Assembly (NCBI GenBank): GCA_023376005.1
Contig: CM042150.1
Location: 77,365,177 to 77,429,176 of the forward strand
Reading direction: 5' to 3'
Length of the DNA stretch: 64,000 bases
Origin: Doryteuthis pealeii
Lineage: Eukaryota > Mollusca > Cephalopoda > Myopsida > Loliginidae
A program made the translations under genes and the position numbers. The notes beneath the pieces are model-generated. The model was given only the letters and a program-made list of their open reading frames with translations, did not search any database and was not told where the DNA came from. Shown piece by piece: positions 11,488-23,744 of the stretch (position 1 is the stretch's first letter; the number at the start of each line of letters is the position of its first letter).

Positions 11488-11560
<73 letters not shown>

Positions 11561-11776
11561 TTGCTCATTCTGTTTCTATCTATCTACCTATCATGCTCTG
11601 TCTTTCCTATCTATCTAGCTATCAGCTTAGTTTATTCCTATCTATTTAGCTATCTAACCTCTTTCCTATCTATCTATCTTGCTCAGTCTGTCCTATATAT
11701 CTAACTCTGTCTGTTCTTATCTACACAGTAAATTGCTCTGTTCCTATGTATTTATCTATCTATTTAGCTCGGTCCA

Positions 11777-11807
<31 letters not shown>

Positions 11808-11995
11808 TATCTAGCTCTGTCAGTTCATATCTATCTAGCCATCTAGCACTGTCTGTTATATCTATCTATCCATCTCAGTCTGTTCATATCTATCTATCTA
11901 GCTTAGTCCGTTCATATCTATCTATCTAGCTTAGTCTATTCATATCTATCTTAGTATGTTTATATCTATATCTATCTCAATCAGTTTATCTATCT
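10550..11995. repeat. CTAT-based minisatellite domain (~1.4 kb)
   Basis: Dozens of imperfect units of roughly 25-60 bp built from 'agctatcttgctcagtctg' followed by 'ttcctatctatctatc', with variable (CTAT)n length. TA arrays are embedded at 11007-11028, 11398-11434 and 11492-11558, and a (CTAT)n run at about 11360-11397. The long frames across 10618-10836, 11034-11618 and 11332-11649 are repeat translations, not genes. Confidence 0.92.
11478..11572. repeat. AT-cored palindrome inside the tandem domain
   Basis: 'cagaatgagcaagg' (11478-11491) and 'ccttgctcattctg' (11559-11572) are perfect reverse complements around a 67-bp TA core, so the whole 95 bp can extrude as a cruciform. Confidence 0.9.
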
Positions 11996-13052
11996 AAAAG
12001 GCAAAATGAATCCAGATAAACTATTTGCCCTATTGAAGTTAGTATTTAATGTCAGATCTTTTAAAATATATAACTTTTTTTCATTTTTTGTTCCATGGAA
12101 AATACGATATTTGCAAAAAATTCCATTAAAACATTTTCTCATCTTTTGTTACAGATCTTTTTTGGATAAGAAAAAAACCCGACTAAAACGACTTCAAATT
12201 AACGATATTCAAATTAAAAATATATATCTATATATATTATCTATATTATAGGTCAATGTCTTTTCACATAGAAATAATTTTTCGACTGATACATAATGGA
12301 TAAACATAAACACGAGTTCTAGCTCACACAAGGATCAACCTGATGAAATAAATGAAAGAATAACGTCATGTCTTTATCGTGGTGCAAAGTTTTTCCTCAA
12401 ATATATCTCTTATAGAAATGTTGTAAGATATCTCCAAAAATGAGTAAAGGTTCGGGGGTGATAAAAGCCTCTTAGAACCGCTCTACGCCTTCGAATTAGG
12501 TCTAATACACAGATGTTTATGATTTTCCATTAAATATGATCACATAACTGAAAAAAGTATATTTTTATATTTTCGGTGTATATTGTTGATAATATTTACA
12601 TTTTTACTTTAAACACAGTTTTAAACGTTTTGTAAGTAATAGCATGTTGAAAAGAATCCAACCGTATAGATATAGCTGCATTACCATAAAAATTTGATAT
12701 GTTAGTCTTGAACCAAGGTTTCATTTCTTGATGGATGTTTACCAAATTTGACACGAAGATCAAGATGATTCCCAGATTAAAGCATTGCCAATGAAAACCT
12801 GGGGTTGGACAAACTCGGGCCTACTCCAAGATAATATCAGTTGAACACCAATAGGTTTTTCATTCGGGTAAAAATCTATACAAAAAGGAGTCCTCTTAGA
12901 AAAAAATGCACAGCACCTACAGTAATATGGGATTAAAATGGACTAAATCCTTCTAAGGACACTGCTATCATATCCACGGTCAAAATAAGAAGCGGTTCTA
13001 CTAAATACTATTTCTCTGAATTTGAGATGAAGCTTGGTAATTAGTATTATTT
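11996..13052. other. AT-rich sequence with half of a direct repeat
   Basis: Sequence at about 12515-12612 ('ttttccattaaatatga', 'atattttcggtgtatat') recurs at about 13248-13350. No gene recognised; the open frame at 12006-12251 is unremarkable. Confidence 0.45.
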
Positions 13053-13240
13053 CGATTATTCGGACTATTGTCCATATCTTTATTGTTATCTGTACAAGGT
13101 TCCGGCCGATAGGTACTCCAGCTTTCTTTGGGTATTTTTTGTCGGACTTGGGAGATTTCTCGAACTTGGGAACCTTCTTTTCGAAAAGAGTTCGAGAAGG
13201 CTCCTGACAATAGTCCGAATAATCCAAATAATTCTACTAA
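13053..13240 (-). repeat. Family F repeat, copy 1
   Basis: On the minus strand it reads 'cccaaagaaagctgg', then 'cggccggaacctt' and 'taacaataaagat', matching copies at 26.87 and 60.95 kb. Its two ends ('tcggactattgtc' at 13059 and 'gacaatagtccga' at about 13206) form an inverted repeat. Open frames on the minus strand here are repeat-derived. Confidence 0.7.
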
Positions 13241-13751
13241 ATAGTCTTCATTTTCCATTAAATATAACCATATGACTTGGTAAGGGATGCAGAAAAACAG
13301 TTTATTCCCATATTTTCAGTATATATCGTCGTAAATATTTGTTACCTTTTAGTTTAACCATAGCCTCTAAAGTTTCGCACAGGAAAATTATTAAATGTCC
13401 CATCATATGTGTATAAGGAGAAAAAAAGTTGTTAGTGTTGGATAACACTGACCAACAAAATTTGGGAATTGTTTTGGCTAACTTGGGGACGTTTATTTAA
13501 AGAATCACATCCATTTCTACCTATGACGCTAGGATTTTAATCTATGGCACATTTTTAATATATCTCCTAAAGAATCTTCTTAAACAAATTCAAATTTATC
13601 CCCGATTTTTCTTTCGAATGAAATAATCAGTTATCGAATCAGCCCACGCAAAAATAATCCGGTATTACTTCTGCATGTATTGTTACAATAAATAGTGGAG
13701 CAGATAAATTCACAAGCGTCTGTAACTTGAACTCCTGACCAAGCACTGAAT

Positions 13752-13756
<5 letters not shown>
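13241..13756. other. Second half of direct repeat, AT-rich
   Basis: 13248-13350 is the diverged copy of 12515-12612. The remainder is unrecognised. Confidence 0.45.

Positions 13757-13802
<46 letters not shown>
13757..13802. repeat. (TA)n microsatellite
   Basis: About 23 TA units. Confidence 0.96.
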
Positions 13803-13807
<5 letters not shown>

Positions 13808-14551
13808 CTCGCCCCAGGTTTTCCGATATTTTGAGTAGCATCCTGATATTAATTATAAAATCAATCGTTATAGACTTCGATCTCTATTATTATGTAAAAT
13901 AATCCATTGTATTAATAGGGGGTGCACAACCATGTCTGCTATTTAGTCTTTGTATTTTTGTAGACGACATCAATTTTCATATCAATGAATCTACTCATTC
14001 TTTAGCATTTCCTTTACCCCCATAAATTTACATGTAAATCTCATAAAACAAACAGAAAACCTATTTTAAATTGCAACTGTTTCAGCGTGTGTAACTCTTG
14101 TTTAAAATTCATGACCTCGAAATGATATCGAATGAATAGGAGTATATAAAAACGTTCTCGGAATAATCATAGATAACCACGTAACATCGAAAGCAGCGCC
14201 AATTTTCTCACTCATTTTCACGTCGTAGATGTGTCTTTGTGCTAAAGGAAAAAAACGTAACTATATATGATTATAGAAAAGGAAAATAAAAAGAGAAAGG
14301 ATAGTAGAGAAGCGGATGGGAAAAGTGAAGAAATAGGCGCATCAATTTCAAAATCACCCAACATTGAAATTGTGTTCTTCGTAATATCGTTTATCCATTC
14401 TTCCGTAAAAGAACAAGAACACTGCGCAAACCACCGTTTATTTATTTGGTCTTTTAACTTACAAGTTTTTCATACCAAACGAGTAAAATTAGAAGTAAAT
14501 CTGCGGTGGTATGAAGGAACCTATCATTATCTTAATTTATGAACATGCATC

Positions 14552-14552
<1 letters not shown>
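13803..14552. other. Intergenic sequence
   Basis: An open frame at 14267-14542 (91 codons) starts lysine- and glutamate-rich and matches nothing I know. No supporting signals. Confidence 0.35.

Positions 14553-14608
<56 letters not shown>
14553..14608. repeat. (TA)n microsatellite
   Basis: About 28 TA units. Confidence 0.97.
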
Positions 14609-14610
<2 letters not shown>

Positions 14611-14797
14611 GGAGGGTGTTAGCGGTGCGCGTGTTCATAAAAAAAACTCATTCTCAGCAGATAAAGGGAAACAAATGTAAGGAGAGAAATCTTGAGAGCA
14701 ATCAAAAACACATGCAAAATTGGATGCATTATCTATTTCCGTTTTGTTAGACCGTGAAAGTAGAAAATTACAACGCGCTATTCTAAGCAAAAGTAGG

Positions 14798-14799
<2 letters not shown>

Positions 14800-14843
<44 letters not shown>

Positions 14844-14895
14844 GTGTGTGAGCATAATAATTGAATATATATATATGTGTGTGTGTGTATGTATG
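14800..14895. repeat. (TA)n plus short GT tracts
   Basis: TA array 14800-14842 followed by short TA and GT runs to about 14895. Confidence 0.93.
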
Positions 14896-15084
14896 TGTGC
14901 ACGTGCGCAATAATTGGAAAATATACACTGTAAATATAATCTATATATACAAAGATTTAGAATATTAAACACACATCTACGTACATATAAATGTGTGTAT
15001 ATACATTCAAATATATAAATGCATATGTATGCATAGTTATAAAAACGTAAAAAACATACACACACATATGTATATGAAAATAAC

Positions 15085-15086
<2 letters not shown>

Positions 15087-15183
<97 letters not shown>

Positions 15184-15283
15184 GCGAGAGAGAGAGACAG
15201 AGACAGACAGACAGAGATAGTAAGAGAGACAGAGACAGAGCGAAAGAGAGAGAGACAGACAGACAGACAGAGTTAGTGAGAGA
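15087..15283. repeat. (TA)n(GA)n(GACA)n compound array
   Basis: TA 15087-15131, GA 15132-15166, then irregular GA and GACA units to 15283. It generates spurious frames on both strands. Confidence 0.96.
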
Positions 15284-16150
15284 CAGTAATTGGCTGCAAG
15301 CAACCCTACAGACGATACAGGTAAAAATTAAAACCAATTCAATAAACCTCATAATTGACAATTACACTGCTTAGGTATTAATTTTATTATTGATAAAGAT
15401 CAATGATGGAAGAAAGTACTGAAGTTATGCATCCACAATCTTTTGAACAACTCTTGCAAACTTTTACTTTTTAAATATATCTCATCCACTAATGAAAAAC
15501 AAAATAAGAAAAATATAATACATAATTAGTAACCTCATAAATTGTCAGATATTTCTAACTTTCTCTCACACACACACATGGAAAAGTATATAATAATGAC
15601 CTCTCTTGTCGATATTGACGTATGAATGCAAAACAGTCCAGTTAAAGATGTGAACCATTGGGCTACCCGCACAGACATTTTTTGGGGGTGCGTTGGATAG
15701 ATTCTTACACCTTTGCATTCAGGATAGTCTAAGTATCGTAGATTGTGCGAAGAGGATTGTTAGATGCGTTCATGAAAAAAAAAAGCAACAGCTTAAACGT
15801 TTGTAAAAACGAAACTACTTTCGATAACCCTCATATTTTCTATCTCTCTTAAAAGTCCATCTCTTGCTTCCCTACTTCCCAGACTTGTCCCAGCTTTATC
15901 AACGCTTCCATGCATAAAATTAATCACATCGAACCACATAAGGCTTATTAAAAGACAGGAAGTATATTTCTTACGCCGTAAACTCAGCAAACCGTGAAAT
16001 TCGATAATCAAACACAACTTATCATTTTTTAATGGACTCTAATTTTCCCTGTCAACCACGATGCAAATTTCTTATTCTGTTTTATCACGAAGAATTATCA
16101 TTATTATATATGATATATAAGTGAGGCAATTATTTTACCTTTTAAAAACA
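15284..16150. other. AT-rich intergenic sequence
   Basis: No gene recognised; the minus-strand frame 15793-16017 matches nothing known to me. Confidence 0.4.
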
Positions 16151-16232
16151 TATGTAGGGGTGACAAAAATTTCGGACCAGTCTGTACAATTAATCTCTAG
16201 GGTGGTCTGAAAGTCTTGTCACCCCCTACATA
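16151..16232. mobile_element. Small TIR element (MITE), 82 bp
   Basis: Ends 'tatgtaggggtgacaa' and 'ttgtcaccccctacata' form inverted repeats of about 30 bp with few mismatches, bounded by TA, which fits the TA target preference of Tc1/mariner-type elements. Almost nothing lies between the arms. Confidence 0.78.
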
Positions 16233-16317
16233 TTGTTTTAACTTTCATTATTTGTTACAGTGTTTTTGTTATAATAATTCATCAGTGTAATCTGACAAAA
16301 GAAGTCTGGTTTCGTTT

Positions 16318-16535
16318 CCTTGTTTAATGGCATATCAACAGGGGTTATTTAATGACAAAGCGAACGTTGTAGAAGATCCTTAGTGATACTATTTGCCCCT
16401 AGCTGGGGAATGAGTGGATTCATACCCCTCCTTAAGGTATCAGTTTGAATGGGAACATAAAAGCGCGACTGGAGTTCGAACTCGCTTACTACAATGTCGC
16501 AATTCAACACCTTAGCCATTACATCACGAGATGTT
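16318..16535 (-). mobile_element. SINE, family G
   Basis: Minus-strand copy: tail 'aatggcatatcaacagggg' at 16328, body 'catacccctccttaagg' near 16420, B-box-like 'ggagttcgaactcgc' at 16465 and an A-box-like segment near 16512-16530. Confidence 0.7.
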
Positions 16536-16611
16536 AACCACAGAAATTAAGGTGGTTGACATGTGAATGAAGACAGAATACGGAATCTAATCCAATGGTT
16601 TATTTATTTAT

Positions 16612-16740
16612 CTATTTTAACGGCATGTCAATCCGTCTAAGGTTATTTAATGCATCGAAGTTAGGGAATTACGTTCATTATACGTTGATATTTACATTTC
16701 TTGTGCAGATGATAATAGTTATTTTGCACACAGTTTACAT
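16612..16740 (-). repeat. Family D tail fragment
   Basis: 'taacggcatgtcaatccg', 'ggttatttaatgc' and 'agggaattacgttcatt' match the reverse complement of the D 3' end. Confidence 0.65.
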
Positions 16741-16814
16741 ACACACATGATGTAAAATAACGAATTGGAATTCTAGTTCGACTTATAGGCTTTCCTACCA
16801 ATATTAGCATTCAA

Positions 16815-16990
16815 TCGTGATGTAAAGGTTAGTAAGCTAGACTCGCAGATTCAGTACTACTGAATAGCAAGTTCGATCCCTGCTGGACAGCCCTTGGTGA
16901 CGACCATGACTTGACGTTCTCCCAGTAACTAACTGACTATCCCTTTTTAAAAATCTCCAAGTCTCTGGTTTTAAAAATCTCTCATTAATC
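16815..16990 (+). mobile_element. SINE, family C
   Basis: tRNA-like head: 'gatgtaaaggttagtaagc' (A-box-like), B box 'agttcgatccctgctgg' at about 16870, then 'cagcccttggtgacgacc' and unique sequence. The 3' part diverges from the 30.66-kb copy. Confidence 0.6.
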
Positions 16991-17065
16991 ATAATTTATC
17001 ATGAGAGGTAACAGTTAAACGCTAATTATAGAATACTTATTTATTTATTATCGATTATACTATAA

Positions 17066-17322
17066 ATATGGGCTGGGCTAGCTCAGTCGGTAGAGCGTTC
17101 GGCTAGAAATCACAAGGTTCCTAGTTCGATACTGGTCCTCGCCAACTCAGCGTTATGATTAGCACAGGGATCTGTGTGGTAAAGTAAGGAGCTGATAGTA
17201 GGTGTGGCGCTCCACCTCAGATGAAAAAACAATTTCCTTGGTCTAGCGCTAGTTAAAAGGGGATAGACTCCCTGGCTATTTGGCTGATACCGAAATTAGG
17301 CGGCCCCGACGACTTTCCTTTT
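17066..17322 (+). mobile_element. SINE, family A (tRNA-Lys-like head)
   Basis: Best copy of the family. A box 'tagctcagtcgg' at 17079-17090 and B box 'gttcgatac' at 17124-17132 give the internal Pol III promoter. The D arm 'ggctagctcagtcggtagag' is the same as in animal tRNA-Lys. The body includes 'aaggagctgatagtaggtg' and the tail 'ggctgataccgaaattagg'. The acceptor stem is not closed, so this is a SINE, not a tRNA gene. Confidence 0.88.
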
Positions 17323-18611
17323 TATACTATAAATTCTATAAAGAAAATGAGACTCAACATCGAGCTTAATGTAACGTAGTCCCTACGAAAACGTTTACGA
17401 ATTTTCGGCAAGGGACGCGACACACTCGTTTGTTTACCAAGACAAATTCTTCTAGCAGCGGTAGGTTTTCAGGTTATAAACCACAAGTGACTCTTCCTCT
17501 TTCTGTGGGCATGGGAGTGGTCAGTGAATGAGTATAACCACCTGCTGCTATTCTTAGAGTGAAGGAAGGTTTCTCACGCGTGTCTTCTGTCACGGTCAAT
17601 TTGCTTATGTAAACAAATGAACTTTCTCTCCTGTTTTTCAGTCGGTCAGCCGCGGGGACGTCGTTTAACTTCTAAGTTTTTCTTCTCAGAGACAAAATGT
17701 AATCGGACACATAAATTTCTTTTCGTTCGTATATGACTTAAGTTTGCCTATGCTTATTTTGTCGCATGAACACTCACCACTTGATTAATTCAACTGACTC
17801 TCACTCTGGGCACCCACTTAAGCAATTTTTCCTTCAGAATCTTCTAGAACCAGCAAAACTTTCCTAAACGTGTCACATTTTGATTGGCTCTTCGTTAGGG
17901 CGTCCGTTTCTGTAATCAATATTCCTTGATCACTCCTAATTTCAGGTGGTTCTCATTCTAAACAAAATCAAGAGTCTTGCCCGTTTCTGTCGCCTCCAAG
18001 TCTGGATATTTGGCGAAATTGTTTTTAAAAAGAAAAAGAAAGATTCTTTTTGTTTATTTCGAGCCAATAATGGAAAACAATTATTTCTTCATTGATTTGC
18101 GAACAAACTTTTTCCCATTATCATATTTCCTTCGGGTCCTGACGCACCTGCTCCAACCCCATAACCTACCCCTACTTATACTATATTAATTTCTGACGAA
18201 TGCATACTTCAGGCTAAACTAAAAAGAAAGCAGTCTGTTCCCTTGCTATTGTCTAATCTTAAAGGCAGGAGCTACCTATGTGGCCTTGTACCAGGAAAAG
18301 AAAGCTAAGTAACAACTAGTAGCTACCTCCTTTCGGAGTAATGGATAGAAAGCTAGTGGACTCATAATGTTTTAGAGATAATCATTTTAACTGACTACAT
18401 CACGCTCCTTTTTAGCTTTGTGAAAGAATATGGTAAGATTTGTAAATATCAATAAATATAAAACAAATTTAGTTCCTGGATAGTACGTGTTATTTCTTAA
18501 TTGCTCATGTAATAAAAGTATAGAAAATGGCCATTATTAGATTCAGGCTTTGCTTTTCTGTTCTTGATAATGAAATTTGAAATTAACCTATTTTCTGTTT
18601 AGTAAATTTGG
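17323..18611. other. Mixed sequence, no recognised gene
   Basis: 17.4-17.9 kb is less AT-rich than its surroundings. A splice-acceptor-like 'ctcctgtttttcag' ends at 17641 and is followed by about 31 open codons, but I see no donor or homology. The open frame 17977-18189 is unrecognised. Confidence 0.3.
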
Positions 18612-18815
18612 TGGAGTGGCCAATTGTCTGTATCAGCCAGACAGCGAGGGAGTTTATCCCCTTTTCGCTAGTGTCAGACCAGATTGTTTTTGCTGAAGAG
18701 GAGCGCCACATCTACTGTCAGCTCCTAACTTTACCGCACAGATTACCATGCGTTGAGTTGGTGCGGACCAGTATTGAACCTGGAGACTTACGATTCCTAG
18801 GCTGGTGCTATGTAA
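18612..18815 (-). mobile_element. SINE, family A, partial
   Basis: Minus-strand copy with body ('cagctcctaactttaccgc' near 18720) and B-box region ('agtattgaacctgg' at 18770), ending at 'cctaggctggtgct' before the A box. The open frame 18608-18844 is this SINE. Confidence 0.8.
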
Positions 18816-20861
18816 AAACAGGAAAATTTGTATATTTTCATTAGGTCTTAATAAAACAACCTATGAATAAAAACTTACATGTATTTATACTAATGTTATA
18901 CTAAGAGGAAAAAACCTTTAGTAAATTCCAGAAAATTCTCAAATGGCTACTCAGCACTGAATCTACATGGTGTGTTACAGAAAATGGGTTAATTTGAAAA
19001 TTTAATTATCCAATGTGATAAAGTCTTAAAGCAAATTTTGAAGAGTAGAATAATTCTTGTTTTATTTACCTTAAACGTAAGCAATTGGGAAATAATACTG
19101 TCTGGTCAGGAACACGAAAAAGTAAAAAGAATTCGTTGTGTTGTGTAATAAAAACGTTCTTGGTTGCTAGATGTGGCAAAAACCTTTCAACATGATTAAG
19201 GGTGGAGAAGAAGTAGTCACATTTACAAGTTATCGATTTAATCTGTGTTGTTCTAGAATACAAACAGAAAAAGCAAAGGTGATATGAATTAAAATAACTT
19301 ATGTAAGCATACGTATATAAGCATTCATGTAGGTTATTATGAACGTACTATGTAAACAAATCGACTCTGTGCCAGTTTAAACTCAGCTTCAGAAGTGTCT
19401 ACAATGTAAGCTAAGTCACTCGATATTTGCAAAGAGTTAATCAATTTGCTCCTGTCTTACGCTAGTTTTTCCTCTTTTCTATATGTATTTAAAGTATTAA
19501 CTTCGTGAATGTAGTACTTGACATTCGTTCAGCCTTGGCAAACCTACAACTGTTTGTATAAGTATATTAGAAGAGTTTTAGGTTTCCTTGACGATAAACA
19601 CACAATCTGTGACGTAACTTGCATAGTACCCGTCAAAATGATGAATAACCTAGTTATTTATGAATGGATCATAATTTCAGCCTAGGATGAGAGTGTTGTA
19701 CGTGTGATCTCTGCATTGAAGACTGTTAAGAACACTTGATGTTAATTACTTTCCACCACACGCTGATTATCTATCACCGTCCACCGATGAAACCCCAACA
19801 TTTTTTTCTGTATAACATGATTCCAAGTCAATTATAACGCCTTTAGATATAGCAAATTTTCAGTGACCCAAATGGACCCAAATGCTGTTAAAGAAATAAC
19901 CCAATTCAGTAACAGTTAGTGTGTCAGCTGTTTGAACAGTATGAACTCCAGGTGACTCCAGTGACATGCTAAATTCGAGAGTGTTTGAGAATCAGATTTT
20001 GGGGTTATTTATACCCGCGATATTGGCAAAAGTGGACCCGATTCGAAGTTTTTTAGTTTTATCAGAAATCATTCTGGTTGGTTTGCTAATACAATTAATT
20101 TTAGAAAATCAACTGTAAAGCGTGCGTCAGGTCTCTTGAAATGAACTTTCTATATGTGTAAGAAATTTTAATTCTATTTCTTGCCGACAAATAACATCTT
20201 AAATAACAATGACTTCAACTTCGATGATAACAAATGAAATTTCGTCAGATGACTTTTAGTCTTTCGAGGGTTAACTCCATGTAAACTCCCAAAAATCTGT
20301 AGTATTTACTGGCAAACAGCGGCCTGAGGAATTAGAGTACTTTCAATAGCGAATAGTAGCTACTGGTTACGACAAGGCCCTTGTCCTAGATACTTAAACC
20401 TATCAATTAATAATTGATGTATAATTTGGAATTACAAGGGAAAGTAACCTCCCTGTAGACCTCCGAAACCTCTCCTAAAAACTAACAATAAAAATACCAA
20501 AAAAAAAACAGTTTAAATCAATAAAAATGTCTTTCTTTTCTTGGTTGGTGCGAAAACCTTTCAGAGAACCATTCAATAAAGTGTGCTCATGCTTGTAAAA
20601 GACAACGACAAAACAGCAGCAGTGTTAAAAGCTGTGTTTATGAATACGGAAAAAAGATAAGAAAACATTGTATATAGCTGGATGAAATTTGCTCTTTGGC
20701 AAAAAGTCAATGATGTTCATTAAGTGAGTCAGAAAATATTCAACAAAGCAACAAAATACCTCTGAAAAATCATTAGAGATAAGACCGCTATGATGTCGAA
20801 ATTAATTTTAAATTGTCGTTTATAGAAAATTAAAATATCCCAACTTATGCAAGGACGTAGG
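18816..20861. other. AT-rich intergenic sequence
   Basis: About 2 kb free of long microsatellites, unusual for this window. I recognise no gene, exon or shared repeat. Confidence 0.4.
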
Positions 20862-21150
20862 CTCCTCATGTAGTGTAATGATTAGTAATCTGGGCTAACA
20901 GAGCATTGCAAATCGGTTCGTTTTTCACCTAATAATACTTTTAACCTTGTGCCAAACTAAGCTAAGATTAGTCAATAGGAACTCATGCAAAAGCATAAGA
21001 GATCTCAAGATTGGTAGGTATAAACAATGTTGACGACATTAAGATTTCGTAATACTCGATATTGCAGAGAGGTGTATAACCCAGGATAACTGTGGCATTA
21101 AATAACCTACGAAGGTTGATATACCATTAAATCTTTGTGAACCAAATTTT
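20862..21150 (+). mobile_element. SINE, family C with G/D-type tail
   Basis: Head 'atgtagtgtaatgattagta', degenerate B box 'aaatcggttcg', then 'ttgtgccaaactaagctaag' as in the 30.66-kb copy. A G/D-type tail 'ggcattaaataacctacgaa' lies at 21091. Confidence 0.62.
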
Positions 21151-22630
21151 CTCCACGGCTGTACCAAATTTATTTGGTATTCTTAATCTTTATGATGGTA
21201 TATTGCATACTTCATTATCTATTCACCTCAGAATTCATTCTATTCAAATGAACTCATACTAGTATTGTAATCTGAGTCATTTTTCTGTCTACAAATATAA
21301 GAGCCGCTTACAAACATGATCGTAGGGTGGGATTTCAGCTAGATATAATTATTCACCATCCCAGAATTTCAGGCGGAAGGTAGTGAAATAGGTATTTGAT
21401 TTAAAAAAAAATTTTTTCTATATATTTATTTATTGTGTGTAAAATTGTATGTAGTTGTGTATTTTTATGTTAATGGTCAAGCACAAACGTACGTACAAGA
21501 AAATGTTGGACTAAGAGTTGTCATTCACTAAGTTTAGATTATATATGTTCAAGAGTAGAAGTATGAAGCATTCAGTAAAAACTGAAATCATTGATTTTGG
21601 TCTATTAGCTTATCTCGATAACCGTTGCAGCACGAAAGACGACCATGTTGGATTAAAAGTTAATAAGGCAAAATATTTAGTATTTCTGTCTTGTTTGAAA
21701 TCAGATTTAGACATTTTTATCAACTGAAGCCAGAAATATTTATGTCTGGGTTGATAACTTGATAACCATTTTTTTTAAAAAGTGATATTGATTAGTTGAA
21801 TATTGTCTTAGTATGGACAGATTATCTATGGCGAAAAAATGGAGGCTTCTGTCTCTTCCATTGAAATATCTAACAAAGTTATTTTTTTTAATTTGCTAAA
21901 AGCAAGACACAAGAAAAGGCAACGCAAAAATGAATTTACAACGACTATTTTTATGTTCGAAAACACGTACAGGATTTTACTAGCAGAAAAAAGCTGGAAG
22001 ATTGTTCTCTAAAAATAGATATTCGTTTTATTACCTACACCAGATACTTTTCTTTTACTCATACATAACTGGCGGGTTAAAATCTATCATTACCTCAAAA
22101 TTGTATTGGCTGAAAATAATAAGCTAGACATAATGGCTTATTTTTGTTACTTAAAAAAAAAACTGTGCTTCGTTGGGACACACGAGACTGACATTGCTTA
22201 CAGTACTTACAATCCGTAATTGTTCACTTGTTCAAGTGCTGGATACGCCATAACTGCTTCACTTTGCTGTTATGGTGGGAAGTGGAAGGTTCAGCGTGAT
22301 TTGACCGTGAGCCATCACAATAGATGAAAGCTCCGTTTCAATATTTCATCACGATTTTCGATTGCTAATATCTGACCATTCTTACTGACTTGTAAGTCGC
22401 TCCTCATAAAGTGCCACATACTTGTAGTTCCGGATCAAAACCAGCCTAAGCTTTTTACTTAACTCTATAAGTTCGTAGATCAGGAAGACTGTATTGTTAT
22501 TCAATTTTGATTTCTATTAACTTTTCAGAAAAAAAATCCTGCTCAATATACCGAACTGTAAATAAAAAAAAATAGCTAATATCTACTAGCCACTCGAATG
22601 ATTTATGGTTACAACCTTCTTCCTTTTCAG
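21151..22630. other. AT-rich intergenic sequence
   Basis: No gene recognised. The frame 21518-21727 has no known motif. Confidence 0.4.
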
Positions 22631-22652
22631 TCTCTCTCTGTCTCTCTGTCTG

Positions 22653-22736
<84 letters not shown>

Positions 22737-22804
22737 TATATTTGTGTATATATATATGTACATATATGTATATATACCTATATTTGTATATGTGTGCGTG
22801 TATT

Positions 22805-22853
<49 letters not shown>

Positions 22854-22868
22854 GTGAGTGTGTGTGTC
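22631..22868. repeat. (CT)n(TA)n...(TA)n(GT)n compound array
   Basis: CT 22631-22705 with CTGT interruptions, TA 22705-22730, mixed TA/TG, TA 22810-22849, then GT running into a SINE A head. Confidence 0.95.
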
Positions 22869-22938
22869 TGTGAATCGAACCCGAAACCTTGCGATTCCTA
22901 GGCGGATACTCTACCGATTGAGCTAAACCAGCCCCTTG
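22868..22938 (-). mobile_element. SINE A head (tRNA-like only)
   Basis: On the minus strand: 'ggggctggtttagctcaatc' then B box 'ggttcgattcac'. It has tRNA size and promoter boxes, but the 3' acceptor strand is missing (GT repeat instead of 'cagcccc'), so it is a truncated SINE rather than a tRNA. Confidence 0.75.
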
Positions 22939-23508
22939 TTCCCTTTAATTTCTACTTAAGTCTACATTGAAAAGATGCAGAAATAAGATATAAATTGTAA
23001 TTTTTACTTTCTTAGAAGAGACGAAGTTGATAAGTTTATTGTCAGGAACGTGGCAAAAAGGAAACATGAGAAATATCTGTAAAAAATAATTTGTGTTCAG
23101 TGCTATATCTGTTATCTTTCCTACGTACACTTGCCGAGGCCTCCCAGACATAAAACCTATTCCATCCTTCCCTATTTATGGAAATTAATTAACAAAATGG
23201 ATTTCGCAGTAAGTCCATCTGATTACAAAATAAACGTACTGAGGGCTTCACTTACAAATATAAAAAATATCTACTAAATAAATGCAGATGTATATATGAA
23301 CAGATATAAAGGTGTATTGAGTTCATCTTTTTTTTTTAATGTGTAGACAGTTAAATCTTAACCAGGTACCAAAGTATGTTGTTTTTTGTCAGACTAAGGT
23401 AAACATAGTAAGTAAAAGGGCTTCTATGATGGAGCGATGGCTAGCAAGGTAGTCCGATACTTACTGCGTCCCAATATGCATTCTGTCGGATTTATTTCCA
23501 TGTTTTAC

Positions 23509-23510
<2 letters not shown>
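22939..23510. other. Intergenic sequence
   Basis: Nothing recognised. Confidence 0.4.
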
Positions 23511-23584
<74 letters not shown>

Positions 23585-23590
23585 GGGGGG
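23511..23590. repeat. (TA)n(GA)n compound array with G run
   Basis: TA to 23563, GA to about 23584, then seven G. Confidence 0.96.
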
Positions 23591-23744
23591 ATAGCATTTG
23601 TAATAATGGTTGATTTTACATTAAAATGCTTAATAAATTTGTTTATTATTTCAAAGCAACCTAATAGATAGATAGATAAAAGCTCCACTTCAAACTTATA
23701 TGAGTAATATTTTAATAGCATTAATATTTTAAACAAATATACAT

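Noticed and set aside
11034..11649. 194- and 105-codon open frames
   Set aside because: Translations of CTAT and TA repeats (Ile-Tyr and Tyr-Leu-Ser runs).
12955..13258. Coding gene from the two overlapping minus-strand frames
   Set aside because: Lies on family F repeat sequence and its flanking inverted repeat; copies elsewhere are not open.
17600..17740. Candidate exon after an acceptor-like 'tttttcag'
   Set aside because: 31 open codons, no donor, no homology; acceptor-like sites are common by chance in pyrimidine-rich DNA.
22868..22938. Functional tRNA gene
   Set aside because: A and B boxes are good, but the 3' acceptor strand is replaced by a GT repeat and the same head occurs in SINE A copies.
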